The notes below the pieces were generated by a model. That model was not told where the DNA came from, made no database searches, and saw only the letters and a list, made by a program, of their open reading frames with translations. A DNA stretch of 64,000 bases from Notospermus geniculatus (lineage: Eukaryota > Nemertea > Pilidiophora > Heteronemertea > Lineidae): positions 101,230 to 165,229 of the forward strand of contig NMRB01000492.1 of assembly GCA_002633025.1 (NCBI GenBank). The letters run 5' to 3'. A program made the position numbers and the translations under genes. Positions 1 through 12,900 of the stretch are shown piece by piece. Numbering within the stretch: the first letter of the stretch is position 1; each line of letters starts with the position of its first letter.

Positions 1-3000
1 TTCTGTCATCAATACAGCTACCATCTTCACACGTGTATTCTGAGGGCTGACAAGTGGCTGTGCAAAACAAATATGGTTGACTTTTTAATACTGACAGAAA
101 ACTGAAATAGTGCAAATAGGCCTATAACTTTCTCATATTCCAAATCCTGTTGGCACGCTTTGGCATGAAATAATGAGGCAGACAGACTAAACATGAATAC
201 AACCACAATTAATGAGGCATGCATGAACCTACCAGGTTTGGTTGGGCAGTTCTGTTCATCAGATCCATCCCTGCAGTCAGACTCTCCATTACATTTCTTC
301 TGCAGATTAATACACCTGCCGTCTCCACATTGGTACTCAGATGGTGAACAGGTCGGTGCTGAAAATAAGTACGGTAGTTGTCACTCTATCAAAAATCTTG
401 TTCCCTCTTATTGTCATTGCTTGGCCAGCATATTTGCAGAGAGGAAATGGCAGAAGGAATGCTGTGCCCCAGCAGTCGAAATTAAACCAATGAACCAAAC
501 TACAGCAGTGGAGAGTACTTCAGACAATACCCTTCCTTATGTGTCATTAATACAAGGTGGTCCCCCAAAAAAGCACAAGCGGACATGAACTTCACCCCAC
601 CCCCACCCTTGGGCCAAACAATCAGTATGAATGAATCGATAATCTTTCTAGGAAAAAAATAACAGCAAGAGACCTCGATTTGGTCCAGTATGACCAAACA
701 AGTTTAGTCAACAGTCACACAGTTTTAAGGCAACACTTCATTCAGCCTAGGCTACACAATACGTACGATGTGTTGGACAATTCAGTTCATCTGACCCATC
801 ACGGCAGTCAGGCTCACCATCACACTTCTTATGGTTGTCAACACACTGGTTGTTCGTACACTGGAACTCTGATGGAAGGCATGTTGGTGCTGGAATGAAG
901 AACATGTGTCGCTTGAATAAAGCTTTGAGACATTGGCTCTCAAGGTCCCGATAAACATTCTTCCGAATGTGACGTAGTGACGTGACGTGACGTAGTACCG
1001 GGTATCATTTTGTTAGGCCTACAGTACATACCGGTACCTGTAGGCTATGTACATTGCATAACAGACAGAGTACTATACACTTGGAAGGTAAGGCCATTGA
1101 TGTAAAAGAGTCAAGGCTGCGAAAGACTGACGCGTCCTGCAGGCATTCCACCAATCAGATTCTTCGGTAGGTGTTTCAGTCCGCGTTACCGCCTCCCTGA
1201 TTGGTTGAATGCTTTCCCAACGCATTGCTTACGCGCCAGTCTGTCGCCGCCCTTAGTCATAGTTCACGCTCCATTCTACGTACGTTCTGGTGTTGTTGGG
1301 CAATTAAGTTCATCTGATCCATCTCTGCAATCTGGTTCTCCATTACATTTCTTACGTTCATCGATACACCTGCCATCCCCACACTGGAATTCCAATGATG
1401 AACAGGTTGGTGCTGAAAGTTCAAATATGGTGCACGTCATAGTTCGGCTTTGCGTGTCACGAGCGTGTCGCGTATAACCTACGTAGGCCTAACCTACACA
1501 AAGGGTATTAGTGATGCTATGCACGTACCTGGAGATGTTGGGCAATTTTGTTCATCTGACCCATCTCTGCAGTCAGATTCTCCATTACATTGCTTCCTTT
1601 TATCAATACAGATGCCGTCACCACACTGAATTTCAGTCGGAAGGCAGGTGACAGCTGTAAAGAGAATACAGATGACTTGATAAAGCAGGTGATTTCTCCA
1701 GATCCAGGTACAAATTAGAGACAATCTTTAGGTCAAGCACCAGCTGCCATTCCCTCAGACAAGTACTGCGGGTTGGAATAATTACAAGAATGATACTGAC
1801 ATTGCTATTCTGGTGCTATCATTTTTTTTCTTCCACTGGCCTCACCCGGTAGGTTGCTTGGGGCATGGCCCAGATGGTACATTTGGAAGAAGCAGCGGTG
1901 ACTGCTCATTAAATGAACGTTCCCCATCACAAAAAATTTCTAAAACCCTTAAAAATGACAACACAATCAAACACACCATCAGTATTATAAGGCAACGTTC
2001 AGTGTAGGCTATGCGACCCATCACCACGAAATGAGTCTTAAGTTGCTCAGAACCAGAGTGAACCAAAATAACCAGCAGGGTAAAAAGGAAGAAACAGAAT
2101 CACTCACATTTCACAAGTCAGACAACACAGGCCAAGGTCTTCTGAAATTGACAACCTCAGAGCGACTTACGACTCATTTTGTGGTGAGGGGTCATGTACA
2201 AAAAAAGCATGAAAGCAGCAAGCACAAGGAAATAAACAACACAAAGGAAACTTTATACACGAATCAACACAGCAAGCAGGAAAAATANCCAGAAATACAT
2301 TTTCTCTCCTCCTCTGACACTCTCATTTTAAAAATCCATAATCCAACAAATAAAATTAGCGTGGCCTTAACTTACGGCAACCGATTTCATCTGAACTATC
2401 AGAACAATCAGCCCTTCCATCACATTTTTTAAGAATGCTAATACAGTTTCCATCATTACATCGGAACTGGTTGGCTCGACAGTCCCTAGGAGCTGGAAGG
2501 TAGAAAAACTCTGAAAGTAGTGCTGGAGGCTGCATCTCGACTACAAACCCAAGTTTTCCACATTAAAGCCAGCTTCCAACACTTGAATGCAAATTGAAAA
2601 ACGTCTCTTTTAATATTTTATTGCTTTCTAGGTACAAGGAAGAATAATATATTGTCAAATTATCCCACTTCCTGGACGATGTGAAATGGATTTTTTTTCT
2701 CTGTCCACATCGTTTTATCAGTCACACAATCAAAAGAGAAAAGATGAGTGGGCTGCAGACAGAATAAAAGACCAGCTACTTTTATAGGAAAAGCTATCTA
2801 CAAATACCCAAGCAGTAGAAAAAGGTGGAATGTTCTGGCCAATACTTCCTTCTACACCTCCTTTTGGTAAGATAAACCTACAGTGATCTAATGACGTTTC
2901 CCCAATACACAGCACACAGTGTCAGAAGATCTTGAATATATTTGGCTAATAAAAACTCATAATATGAATAGGTGCCCCTTGTGAAAGAAAGGTGAAATTG

Positions 3001-3988
3001 TACATGTCATGTAAACTGAAGTCATTAACTCCAAGATGCTACACAAAGTATGGATGTAAATAAAATCATTCTGACCAAAATGTTTTATGAGCCAACTTGC
3101 AACAGTGTGTGCCATCTATTGTCATTATTGAAAACAATGGAAACAGTTCCTACCACATCCGTCCTCATCAGAAGCATCATCACAATCAATCTCTCCATCA
3201 CATTTCAGGTCAGGGTCGATACATTTCTTGGCATTAGCACAGAGGAACTGTCCTGCCCGACAAACGACTCTGCGACCTGGATTGAAGGAGGGGAAGCTTT
3301 CAATTGGAGGTTCCTAGGATGGCTCAAGATTACTGACATTTTCTGGAGTAATGTATCTGATGGTGTTTGTAACAATGATACCACAGGACGAACCTCAGTT
3401 ACAATCATTCCCAGTTTCCTTCTCTAGCTGGGGAAGCATCTAAAGTATAATTCACCCAAACTTCAACATGGGCAAAGTGCCAAGCTTGGAAATGTGCACA
3501 CATCAGTGGTACTAGTAAATAATCCATGTCACTATTAATGATGTTAGGGTCACTTGAACAACCTATAGCAAACACTCCAAGGTTGACTTACCACAAGAAA
3601 CTTCGTCTTCACCGCTGGGACAATCATCACGGCCGTCACATTTCTTCGCAATGGCAATACATGAACTGTCTCTACAGGTGAACTGAGTATTGTCATCACA
3701 GGCAGCTGGAATTATTCAACTACTTTTTAGTAACCTCCAAAACTAAAAAGAGGGATCTTTGAAATAGTGGAGTGGTTAAGATAGGCCTACACTCTGGTGG
3801 ATGAAAGATAAGTGACACCAGCATCACTGCCAAAAATAGTGACTTACGTCTTGGACATCCTATTTCATCAGTGGCATCGAAACAGTCTGCCTGCCCATCA
3901 CATCGTTTTTGTGGAGGAAGGCATTCGCCAGTCTCACAACGGAAGGATGGGGGGCTGCAGACATCAGATGGGGCTGTTGTCGGGGGTT
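1..3988 (-). other. Nine LDL-receptor class A exons of the perlecan-like gene
   Basis: Each exon (3988-3848, 3705-3592, 3276-3154, 2492-2376, 1654-1529, 1412-1284, 889-767, 358-233, 57-1) encodes one LDLa module of about 40 residues. Each complete module has six cysteines and a calcium-binding C-terminal signature such as [16 protein letters not shown] or [16 protein letters not shown]. All complete exons start and end in phase 1, so they can be duplicated or skipped without a frameshift. The four downstream repeats (1654-1529 to 358-233) are very alike (CRDGSDE, NCPT), which suggests recent tandem duplication, while the three upstream ones (3988 to 3154) are more divergent. The last exon is cut by the window edge after CIDD. 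Confidence 0.9.
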
Positions 3989-6900
3989 CTGGAAAAACAA
4001 GTACCGTACTTTGAGTACTTGATAAGCCAGCAAACTATGTCCTGTTCTCACATCAAACATGTAAAGTGCAGAATTGGTCAATGAACTTCCTTCTAAATGT
4101 TTTGTCTCGGCAGATGTTAATAATCTTTTAAATCTTGCTAAATATTGTCACAAAATCATATCTCATTGTCTTTTCAACTTACGGTACGTATAATTGAGGT
4201 AACTCTTCAATCCAAATCTTTTCTTCATTTCACCACCACTAAACTGCTGGATATTCAGAGGTGTGCCGACGGGGATCTGATCATTGAAAACTTCCGCAGT
4301 GTACACTTCGTAGAGTTCATTGTCTGAGACACGATCATCAGCTTTTACAGTATGGGATATAATGCCTCTCCGGGCGTCTCGGTCATAATGAATTCCAATG
4401 AAATCGCCCTCCTTGACTCTGATTGGTTCATCCAAATCAATGCGATTGATTCCAATTGGCTGGGGTGTGGCTGCAACCTTGGCAACCAAGGTGTACTCTT
4501 GATGAGCAGTCATGCGCCATACACCAATATACGCTGTGCCCTCTACTGTCCCTCTCCAGAACTCAAACGCGACAACATATCCAGAGCATTGGAACACTTG
4601 GTTGATGATCAGGTTGGCCCAGTTGTTGCCAAGATTGGGGTACTCCACAGGCTCCGGGCCAAATGCATTTGCACACGTCGTGCCACCTGGTGAATGAAAG
4701 ATGAAACACTTGGAAATCCACACTCAACATGCAGCTCACAAAACCATTATCAAAATACAACTGTATAGCCCTTCGAAATTTTTCACAAAATGCCCCCTAC
4801 TGGCCAAAATAGGAATTGCTCACCCTAAAATCAAACTTGACCTAGATTTTGTGACAAGGGATAAGTTTACGGATGCACGCACGCAGACAACAGACGACGG
4901 ACGAGGCAGTATTGTATTAGCTCACTCAGGTGAGCTAAGAGGGATCATCTCAAAATTGCTTGATGCCCAGAGAGATGAAATTTTTCATCTGAGGGGAGGG
5001 GGGTCAGCACTTTCCTGACCAAAATTTCATCTTTTTAAAACCTTTTGGTATCACATGTAAATTAGAAGAAAGAAACCAGAGAACTTCCCATATGGGAAGA
5101 TTATCATGTTTTAGCATGTACCCTACTGGTCCTCCATAGAAACACAATTTTTTTCGTCATTTAGAGGGGGGGGTCCAGAGAGAGATGGAAAAATTTCATC
5201 TCTGGGCATCAAGCAATTTTGAGATGATCCCTAAAAACCATGCTGACCAGGAAAGCAGCTTTGAAATTTCGCATATCTATAAAACTGTAAGAAACTTTTC
5301 CCCTCAACTGGTATAATTCCTAGAAAGATGGAATCTGAGAGAGAGGTTGGTTCAAAGGCTGGGAGAATGTTTCATATCATTTGTTGTTGAGCTGTGAGTG
5401 TTGAATGAGACATACCTGATGATGTGAGTGAAATCAGAGAACAGTAGGCCTAATGAAATAGTCACAAGGAGAAAGGTGATTAATGATATATCACACCTTA
5501 TTCCAAACATACACATTTAAACCGTTAGAGCAAATGAGAAAGTCCGTTTAGGCCTAACACAAGTACGATAATGAGCATCATAGCCTACCATGTGTCTGTA
5601 CTCAAACTTCCTACGCACAAACTGCAAGCGTAGTCTGAGGGCGGAGCGATGTCACAACTTGGTAGTCAAGATGGATTATAGGTACTTGTACATTTACGTT
5701 TAGTTCGAAATGTGCAGTAGAGATGGCATGATGATTGTAGGCCAAGTATTCAACATCGTCGGACTGCGTAAATGGTGCATGTTGACATTCAAAACATGGT
5801 GGGCGGCAATGAGAGGTAATCCTTGAGTGGCCGACGCTCTTGCCCTCCCCTGGTCGTGGCCGCCAAGCGTGGGAGAACCCCACATTTTAGATAGACTGAG
5901 TCACTCGTCTCTTTCACGCATGCGCGAACTGCGCAGCATTACAGAGACTGAGACCAACCTCAACAATTTTTGTTACGCGAATACCGAAAATCTGGTACCG
6001 ATGCTGATTGGTCGATTTTGAATCCAGCTGTTTACAGCCATGCTGATTGGTCAGTGGGATAAGAAGATTGCAAAATGGCGGCGCTGTATCTAACGAACTT
6101 CAGTTCAGTCAGACAGAAGCAAAGCTTAGCAAGATCGCACCATGGAGGTCTTTCCCCGCAGCACTGATGATCTGATCCTCCATCAGTGACACTAAAGGAG
6201 ATATACACAGGTCAGTCGTGTCGTCTTTATCGAGAAATTTGCCGAAGATCGATGCCGCCGGGCGGGAATGATCTAGCCATTGACGGGGCAGTCGTGCGCA
6301 AAGCAGTATCACAAAAGTTTTAGACGTTGTGGCCAGACCCTCGGTCTCCCAACCGAGGGTCTGGCTGCGCGAGACTACATTTTAGACATCTTGCCTCAAG
6401 ACTGCAGCTCATAATGTACTTACTGCCAAGTTTCCTGAACTGAAAGTCATCCATTGATGTCCCAAATCGGCCAACATTTGTTGGCAAGGCATCTGTAAAG
6501 ACTTTTCTCAAGGCAGCTGCATCATAGAATTGTTGGGTGGCAAGATCAAGGGTCACGACAACAGTGTCAGATGGACCCTCACTGAAAGTACAAAGGGATC
6601 AGCAATGTTACATTACCGTACATGTATCTCTCTTGTGAATGGAAGACACAGGATCATTGCAATTCTAAATACTAACGGACGATGACGATGACGACGGACA
6701 CACCACGGCGACATTAAGCTCACCCTGTGAGCTAAAACTTCATAGCCATACCAACAGGGGGTGGTAAGAATGAAATGGGACCTTAACTATACGCACTCGA
6801 GTTGTATCACAGATGCTGTCTGCTGGCCAGGAGTGCCATCAAAAAGTCGCTGCACAGCTCCATTGAGTTCTCCAGATAACTGCAGGAACTGAAAGCTGCC

Positions 6901-9900
6901 ACGGTTGCCCAAGTCATCCTTATACCTGACACTTCTCACTCTGAATCGTACGCGGTAGAATTCTGAAAGAAGAGATTACACACTGATGAAGGATATCAAA
7001 ACATTTGTTAGAGTCGGGATGAAAGTGCCCATTTTGCTGGAAAAGAAAGCATACTGGAAGATAATGTAGGCCTACTGTGGCAAAATGGTTGCATTATAGG
7101 ACAAGATGTTACCCCAGATGCAGCTTGATATGACTACTGTTAGTACAATAACTACATCAGAGGTGGTGCCAGTTAGATCATCATACCATCTATAATTTGG
7201 TACATTGTATATCATGAAATGGTCCATGGACCATGTGCTCACCTGTTGGACATAAAACTTACATGTATAGTGTAATGACAGGAGGGAGGTACATATCAGT
7301 TATGAGCAATCTGGGTCAAGTCATTCCCGAGTTACAGGACTTTGATGATTTGGGGGTTATGCCACCTGATATTGGATGTCCAGTCGGCCCGAAGTTTGTC
7401 CACATATAGATTATCTAGAGGGAGCCACATATCAAATTTGAGCACTCTGGATCACGTCATTCCGGAGTTACAATGTATACCACTTTGATGATTTTCGGGT
7501 TATGCCACCTGGCAGCCATATTGGAAGTCAAATCGGGCCAAAATTTGACGTGTACCTAAAGGTCATCTAGAGGGAGGTACATATCAGTCATGAGCACTCC
7601 GGGTCAAGCCGTTCCTGAGTTATAGCACTTCGATGATTTTTGGGTTATGCCACCTGGCGACCATATTGGAAGTCAAATCAGGCCGAAATTTGACGTGCAC
7701 CTAAAGGTCATCTAGAGGGAGGTACATATCATGTTTGAGCACTCCGGGTCAAGCCGTTCCTCAGTTATAGCACTCGGATGATTTTCAGGTTACGCCACCT
7801 GGCGGCCATATTGGATGTCCCATCGCGCCAAAGCTTGGTATTTTTGAAGGTACCCCTATAATACATGTTTATGCAAGATATGAAGACGCTCTGTGAAATA
7901 ATGATGAACTGTGGCAGGTTCATTACTTTTGTACAAATTTGACCTCTGTGGCCTTGAAAAGTAGGTAAAATCAAAAACCCGTTATATATGTAATGTATTC
8001 TCATTAGATACACCTACATGTATGATAAAAATTTGGAGATGATCCAGTCATTAGTTCAGGAGTTATTGCACTTTTTGAGTTTTTGGTTTTGGAAACCTGG
8101 TGGCTAAGCCAAGAATCGTACCGGGCCAAAACTTGGTGTCATAGGTCATCTGACCTAGGGGTATATATGTCCAAGTTTCAGATCAACAGCCCCAGCGGTT
8201 ACGAAACGTGCCCTGCTAACGGACGACGACCACGAGCGGACGACGGACGACGATGGACGCATCACCACGACAAAAGCTCACCCCAGGTGAGCTAAAAACG
8301 AAATTGGGGCCGAAATCTTATCCAAGAGAATCCTTCTTTAAACACATTCACATCAAGGTTTGTTGCAATCATGCAATAGTTATCTCTGTTTTGTTAATTG
8401 GCAAGCAATTCAAAACAATCAGAAGCCAGTATGATCGGTGGCAGAAAAAACTTCAATGGGAGCTGCTGACATCTTAGTGGTGCAGAGGAATTTGGCATCA
8501 ATTCACCAGATATGCAGAGAATGTCTAATGATACCATCAGCACACTCAGATACACACACGATGTAAACACAGGATGAGATAGACACTACTATCAGAATCA
8601 TGTAAAGTATTCATCAAAGAAAAACGATAATAGTGGCACTTACACTAATGAAACCCTGCAGCTAAGGCCAAGATACAGAATAGCACAAAACTGACACACA
8701 AAATGATAATAAGCAAGAAGTCAAAAGTTCCACTTGAAAAAGACCCCGCTTGGGGTCGAAAATTCCTGCAGCTCAAGGCGGTGTTTTTGCCAACCAGCCA
8801 GCTCTCAGCTCTGGTCTGGTGTAGCATTCGCTGTTGACAACACAACACAGCCAAAATGCTTCTCTTCAACCCTCTCCACACAGGTCTACACGGGTGTGGG
8901 ACCTTATTCACGAAGCTGTCGTAACTTTACGGAGTGCGAAATCTACCGGTAGTGTCCATTTGCGATAAACCTATTGTTAACTATCAGCCTGACAAAGCTA
9001 CGGAGGCTTTGTGAACAAAGGTCCCTGATCGTTTAATGTACATGTATCTGAACATACTAGATCAAATCGTGCCGAACAACCCACCTTGCATAACACAATC
9101 ATCTGATGTCTGATTCATTCAACTACGCGCTCAAACTTTCGCCTGTATTTTAGAGTGCTCCGAGGAACGTGAAGGAGTTGAGGAGCGTTCTAAAATCACA
9201 GGCCCCTGGGGAGCTGTTAGTGAGTTCAGAGCACGTATCTACCCAAAAAAGCTAGTATTTTTTTACAAACTACCTTTTTTTTACTCACTGACAGCTCCCC
9301 AGGGGCCTGTGCTAAAATACAGGCCTCTGATTCCTTCACAAAGCGGTTTCCATCTGGGACAGCATAACCTATTTTTGTGTCACTAAGCACAGTGAAGAAG
9401 CTTCAGCCCGTATTGCAATTACTTTGCATGCTTTTTGCTTAAAAGCTGTCAGGTCACCTAAGCTGGCGTTGTCAGGCAAATAAGTTAAGGTCCACCCCCG
9501 GCATGTCCCCTCCGGTAATGTTTGTTTAGTGTCAGACTGGCGTTTGGAAGAAGCAGGCACACTGGAAATGGGAAAACCAAGTTTCCAACGATTGTCCAGG
9601 GACCACGTGCTCACCTAGCTGTAGTCGTACCAGAAGTTGAAATCCATGATCATGGTCAAACATTCGCAAACATATGGAGGGTACCTGAGATACAATTCAC
9701 CCTTAGGGTATAACACTCTGGAGGGTACCTGAGATACAATTCACCCTTAAGCCCCGTTTCCACTAGAGCGGATTCCGCCGCGTCTTGCGGCGAGCGGAGC
9801 GGTTTTCACAGGCGTTGGGATAATCAATAGGCCATTGTGTTGTTAAACCATCGAAGGATTATCCAAAGCCCTGTGAAAACCGCACCGCTCGCCGNTGAAA

Positions 9901-12900
9901 AAAAATTTTCAAGATGTTGAACGAAATTTTTCAACATGTCACGTGAATGTTGAAAAAAAAATTTCAAGAATGTTGAACGAAAAAAATGTTGACATATGTT
10001 TGAAAATGTTGTCACTGTTTTTTGAAAGTTGACACATGTTTGAAAAATTCTTGTCGGGTATTTCGTTGTGTTGACATGTGTTTCTCAAATGTTGACATGT
10101 TTTTCACAGGGTTGAATAAATTCCGCTTTGGCGTGCCATAGTAATCGGACGAAACTCTCGCAGTCGTACAAGTTATGGCTAGCCAAGGCAGAAAATTTTT
10201 GAAAAAATGCAGAACGGCGTTTTCACTATGTAACGTTAGAATGCATTTTCTTGTAGAAACTGATACATATTATCATTACCCCAAAGTTTTTTCGCATAAA
10301 ATTATCTTCTTTTTTCCATATATAAAATGTAACAGTGCCTAAGTACCCCATCCCAAATTCTACTCATAGCATGAAGCAAGCTTGAAGTAGGCAAGTGATT
10401 TTTTGGTGATCAGCGTGGCATTGTTGCAATATAAAGTGCATTTCTTTGTGTGGGTGAGATTCTGCTAAATACTGACCTTGTGCTTTCGAACCTGCTCTCC
10501 GATTTTCGCCAGTAAAGTCTGCAGGGTGAACTCCACTACCTAAACCAATTCGCAGTCAATATCAAGTTAAGGGGGAATAAGTAGAAAAGGGTAATAAGAA
10601 GGTAGGCAGTGCCAGGTCACAGGGTACATGGCAGGAATGAGGATTTTTTAAAGATTACATTAAATTAGAGTCTCATCTGTACAGGAACAAAGTTTGTGAC
10701 TGTGTACTACGCAGTTCTGAAGAAAGCACACACCTAAGCTCTTTCAGCTCAGTCCAGAGCCTTCAGCAGAGTAAGTGTCTACTCTATTCATTCTATTCCA
10801 CTCTAAACCTTGCCTGGAATAGAGCTTGACACTCACTCTGACACTTATTCGTATTCGGGACAATCCTGATATGCAATGTATGATAACCTACCTGCTGTAT
10901 CTGTAATGGATGGTCTTTCTGATGCTGGTTCAGTCGGCTGGACACCACTACCCCCATCATGGCCAAACCCTGAGGCTTCATCTCCTAAGAAGTCCTCGTC
11001 ATCTTGCAGGGTTTCAGAAAATTCTGCTTGTGACTGGTCTGATGATGCTTGTAAGGACTCTGCTGGTATTATCTGAATATACAGAGGAAAACTTATAATG
11101 CAATCATAAGACTTGACACAGATACGTGTATAAAGCCAAACCGAAAGGGGTACTTTCAAACCGCCCTGCATGTTGAGGGAATAGTGTGAAATATCAAACC
11201 GAGATCATGATACAATGTACATAACGTATTTCACACCAAGAATATAATGGTGTCAAAAAATGTTGCCCGAATTGTCGCCCAATGCCATGTTGCCCACATC
11301 ACTCCATCCTGAGAATCCCAGGGTTTCGCGCTCGCTCACTCGCACTAAGGGAGGGTACGACCGTAAATGACCTGAGATCTCAGGATGATATCACTCTGAG
11401 AATTTCATCACCGTCATCTGTCAATCCGAGAACAGCTTGTTCTGAAGGGCAGCATTCAGTTCAAGGGAACAAAGTTGGACCACAATTTGCCCATTTTCAT
11501 GCTCCTGACATATGTGCACTGGAATCAAAACTCGCCAAAAGTTCCACCCACAGTGCTCAAGACATGCCATTGATCATCCTATTGCTCCTTTCCGATCATT
11601 ACTAAGGACAATATGAATTCTTCTCAAACACCACTTGAATTTATTTGTCGCCAATTGTATCTCAAGTGGTGTCAAGTGGCTGTTAGCAGGAGCCATCTGG
11701 AGATACCATGTAGCCCGTCAGTCGGTGATTGTCAGAAAGACAGGTCGGTAAACATATAATACAATGATATCAATATTTGACATTCCAAATAGGAATCATT
11801 TGAAATAAATTGAGTTAAGAAGATTAGAAGGACTTTACTTACAATTAATTGCATGTTATCAAACAACTTAGGCCTATATTACAGTTTTGTTTCGTATGGA
11901 AATCATGGAAGTCAACGGTTCTTTTTTCAGCTAAACATAGGGCCGTATGCACCAAACGAAGATTATCTTGAACTCAGGCTGAGCCACAACTTTTCAATTA
12001 TTCAGGTTTGCCAGGGCATGTTGTGGCTCAACCTGAGTTCAAGATAATCTTCGTTTGGTGCATACGGCCCTATAGTCTGGTTAATACAAGCTTATCTTAT
12101 GGTAATTATCATTGTGGAAGCAAGTCACTTCCTGTTCAGAGCATGGTTCCTTGAAAACTAAGTGCCTTATATGACACGGGTACCTTAGATACTCTTTTCA
12201 ACAAACATCTTTCAAGTTTTCCAAAAGAAAATTCTGTGAATTATACAACATGGCGGGTTTTTCTCTGGGTCATCCTGTTTCCTCCTGTTGTTTATCATAT
12301 CACCAAGTTTTAGTCAAGTATTCAAGAGAATAAACCTCAAGAGACATGTTTTACTCCAACACTGCTGCCTATTGGAGATTTTGACCTATTTTACATGCTG
12401 TTGTATCATCATTTCTTTCTGAGTCAGGGGACATCCGTTTGTCATGCTTGTGTGAGTTCATGTTCCTCTTGCTCAGTGTAAGTACGGAACAAAGAATGAA
12501 AGAGAGGAACAGCCTACCTCCAGACTAATTCAATAAAGCTAGGTCATCAAAAAAGAAGTGTTTATAATTCTGATGTTCCATTTTCATGAGACTTGCAGGC
12601 ATGACAGCTATTGTCTGAACGGAAAATGGTGGGTGCACTCGGCAGTATCAAGTAGTAATAATGGGCCTACCATGTAATCACCGACGGTTTTTGTCGCCAG
12701 TTTTTTTAAGAAATAGACGACGACAGGTACAGATTCACAACCTGAACAGGTTAAGACTTATTAAACTACATGTACATTTATTGTATGATTATTGATCTTC
12801 ACACAGTCTTCATAGTGTTTGTTCCAGTAATGGCAGGGAGATGGCCTATACCTCTCCTCCTTCCTTATTTCACCTCCACAGATGACTCAACAGAATTTCA

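Noticed and set aside
2031-2432. 133-codon plus-strand ORF
   Set aside because: It overlaps the antisense of an LDLa exon and contains an N; real coding is on the minus strand.
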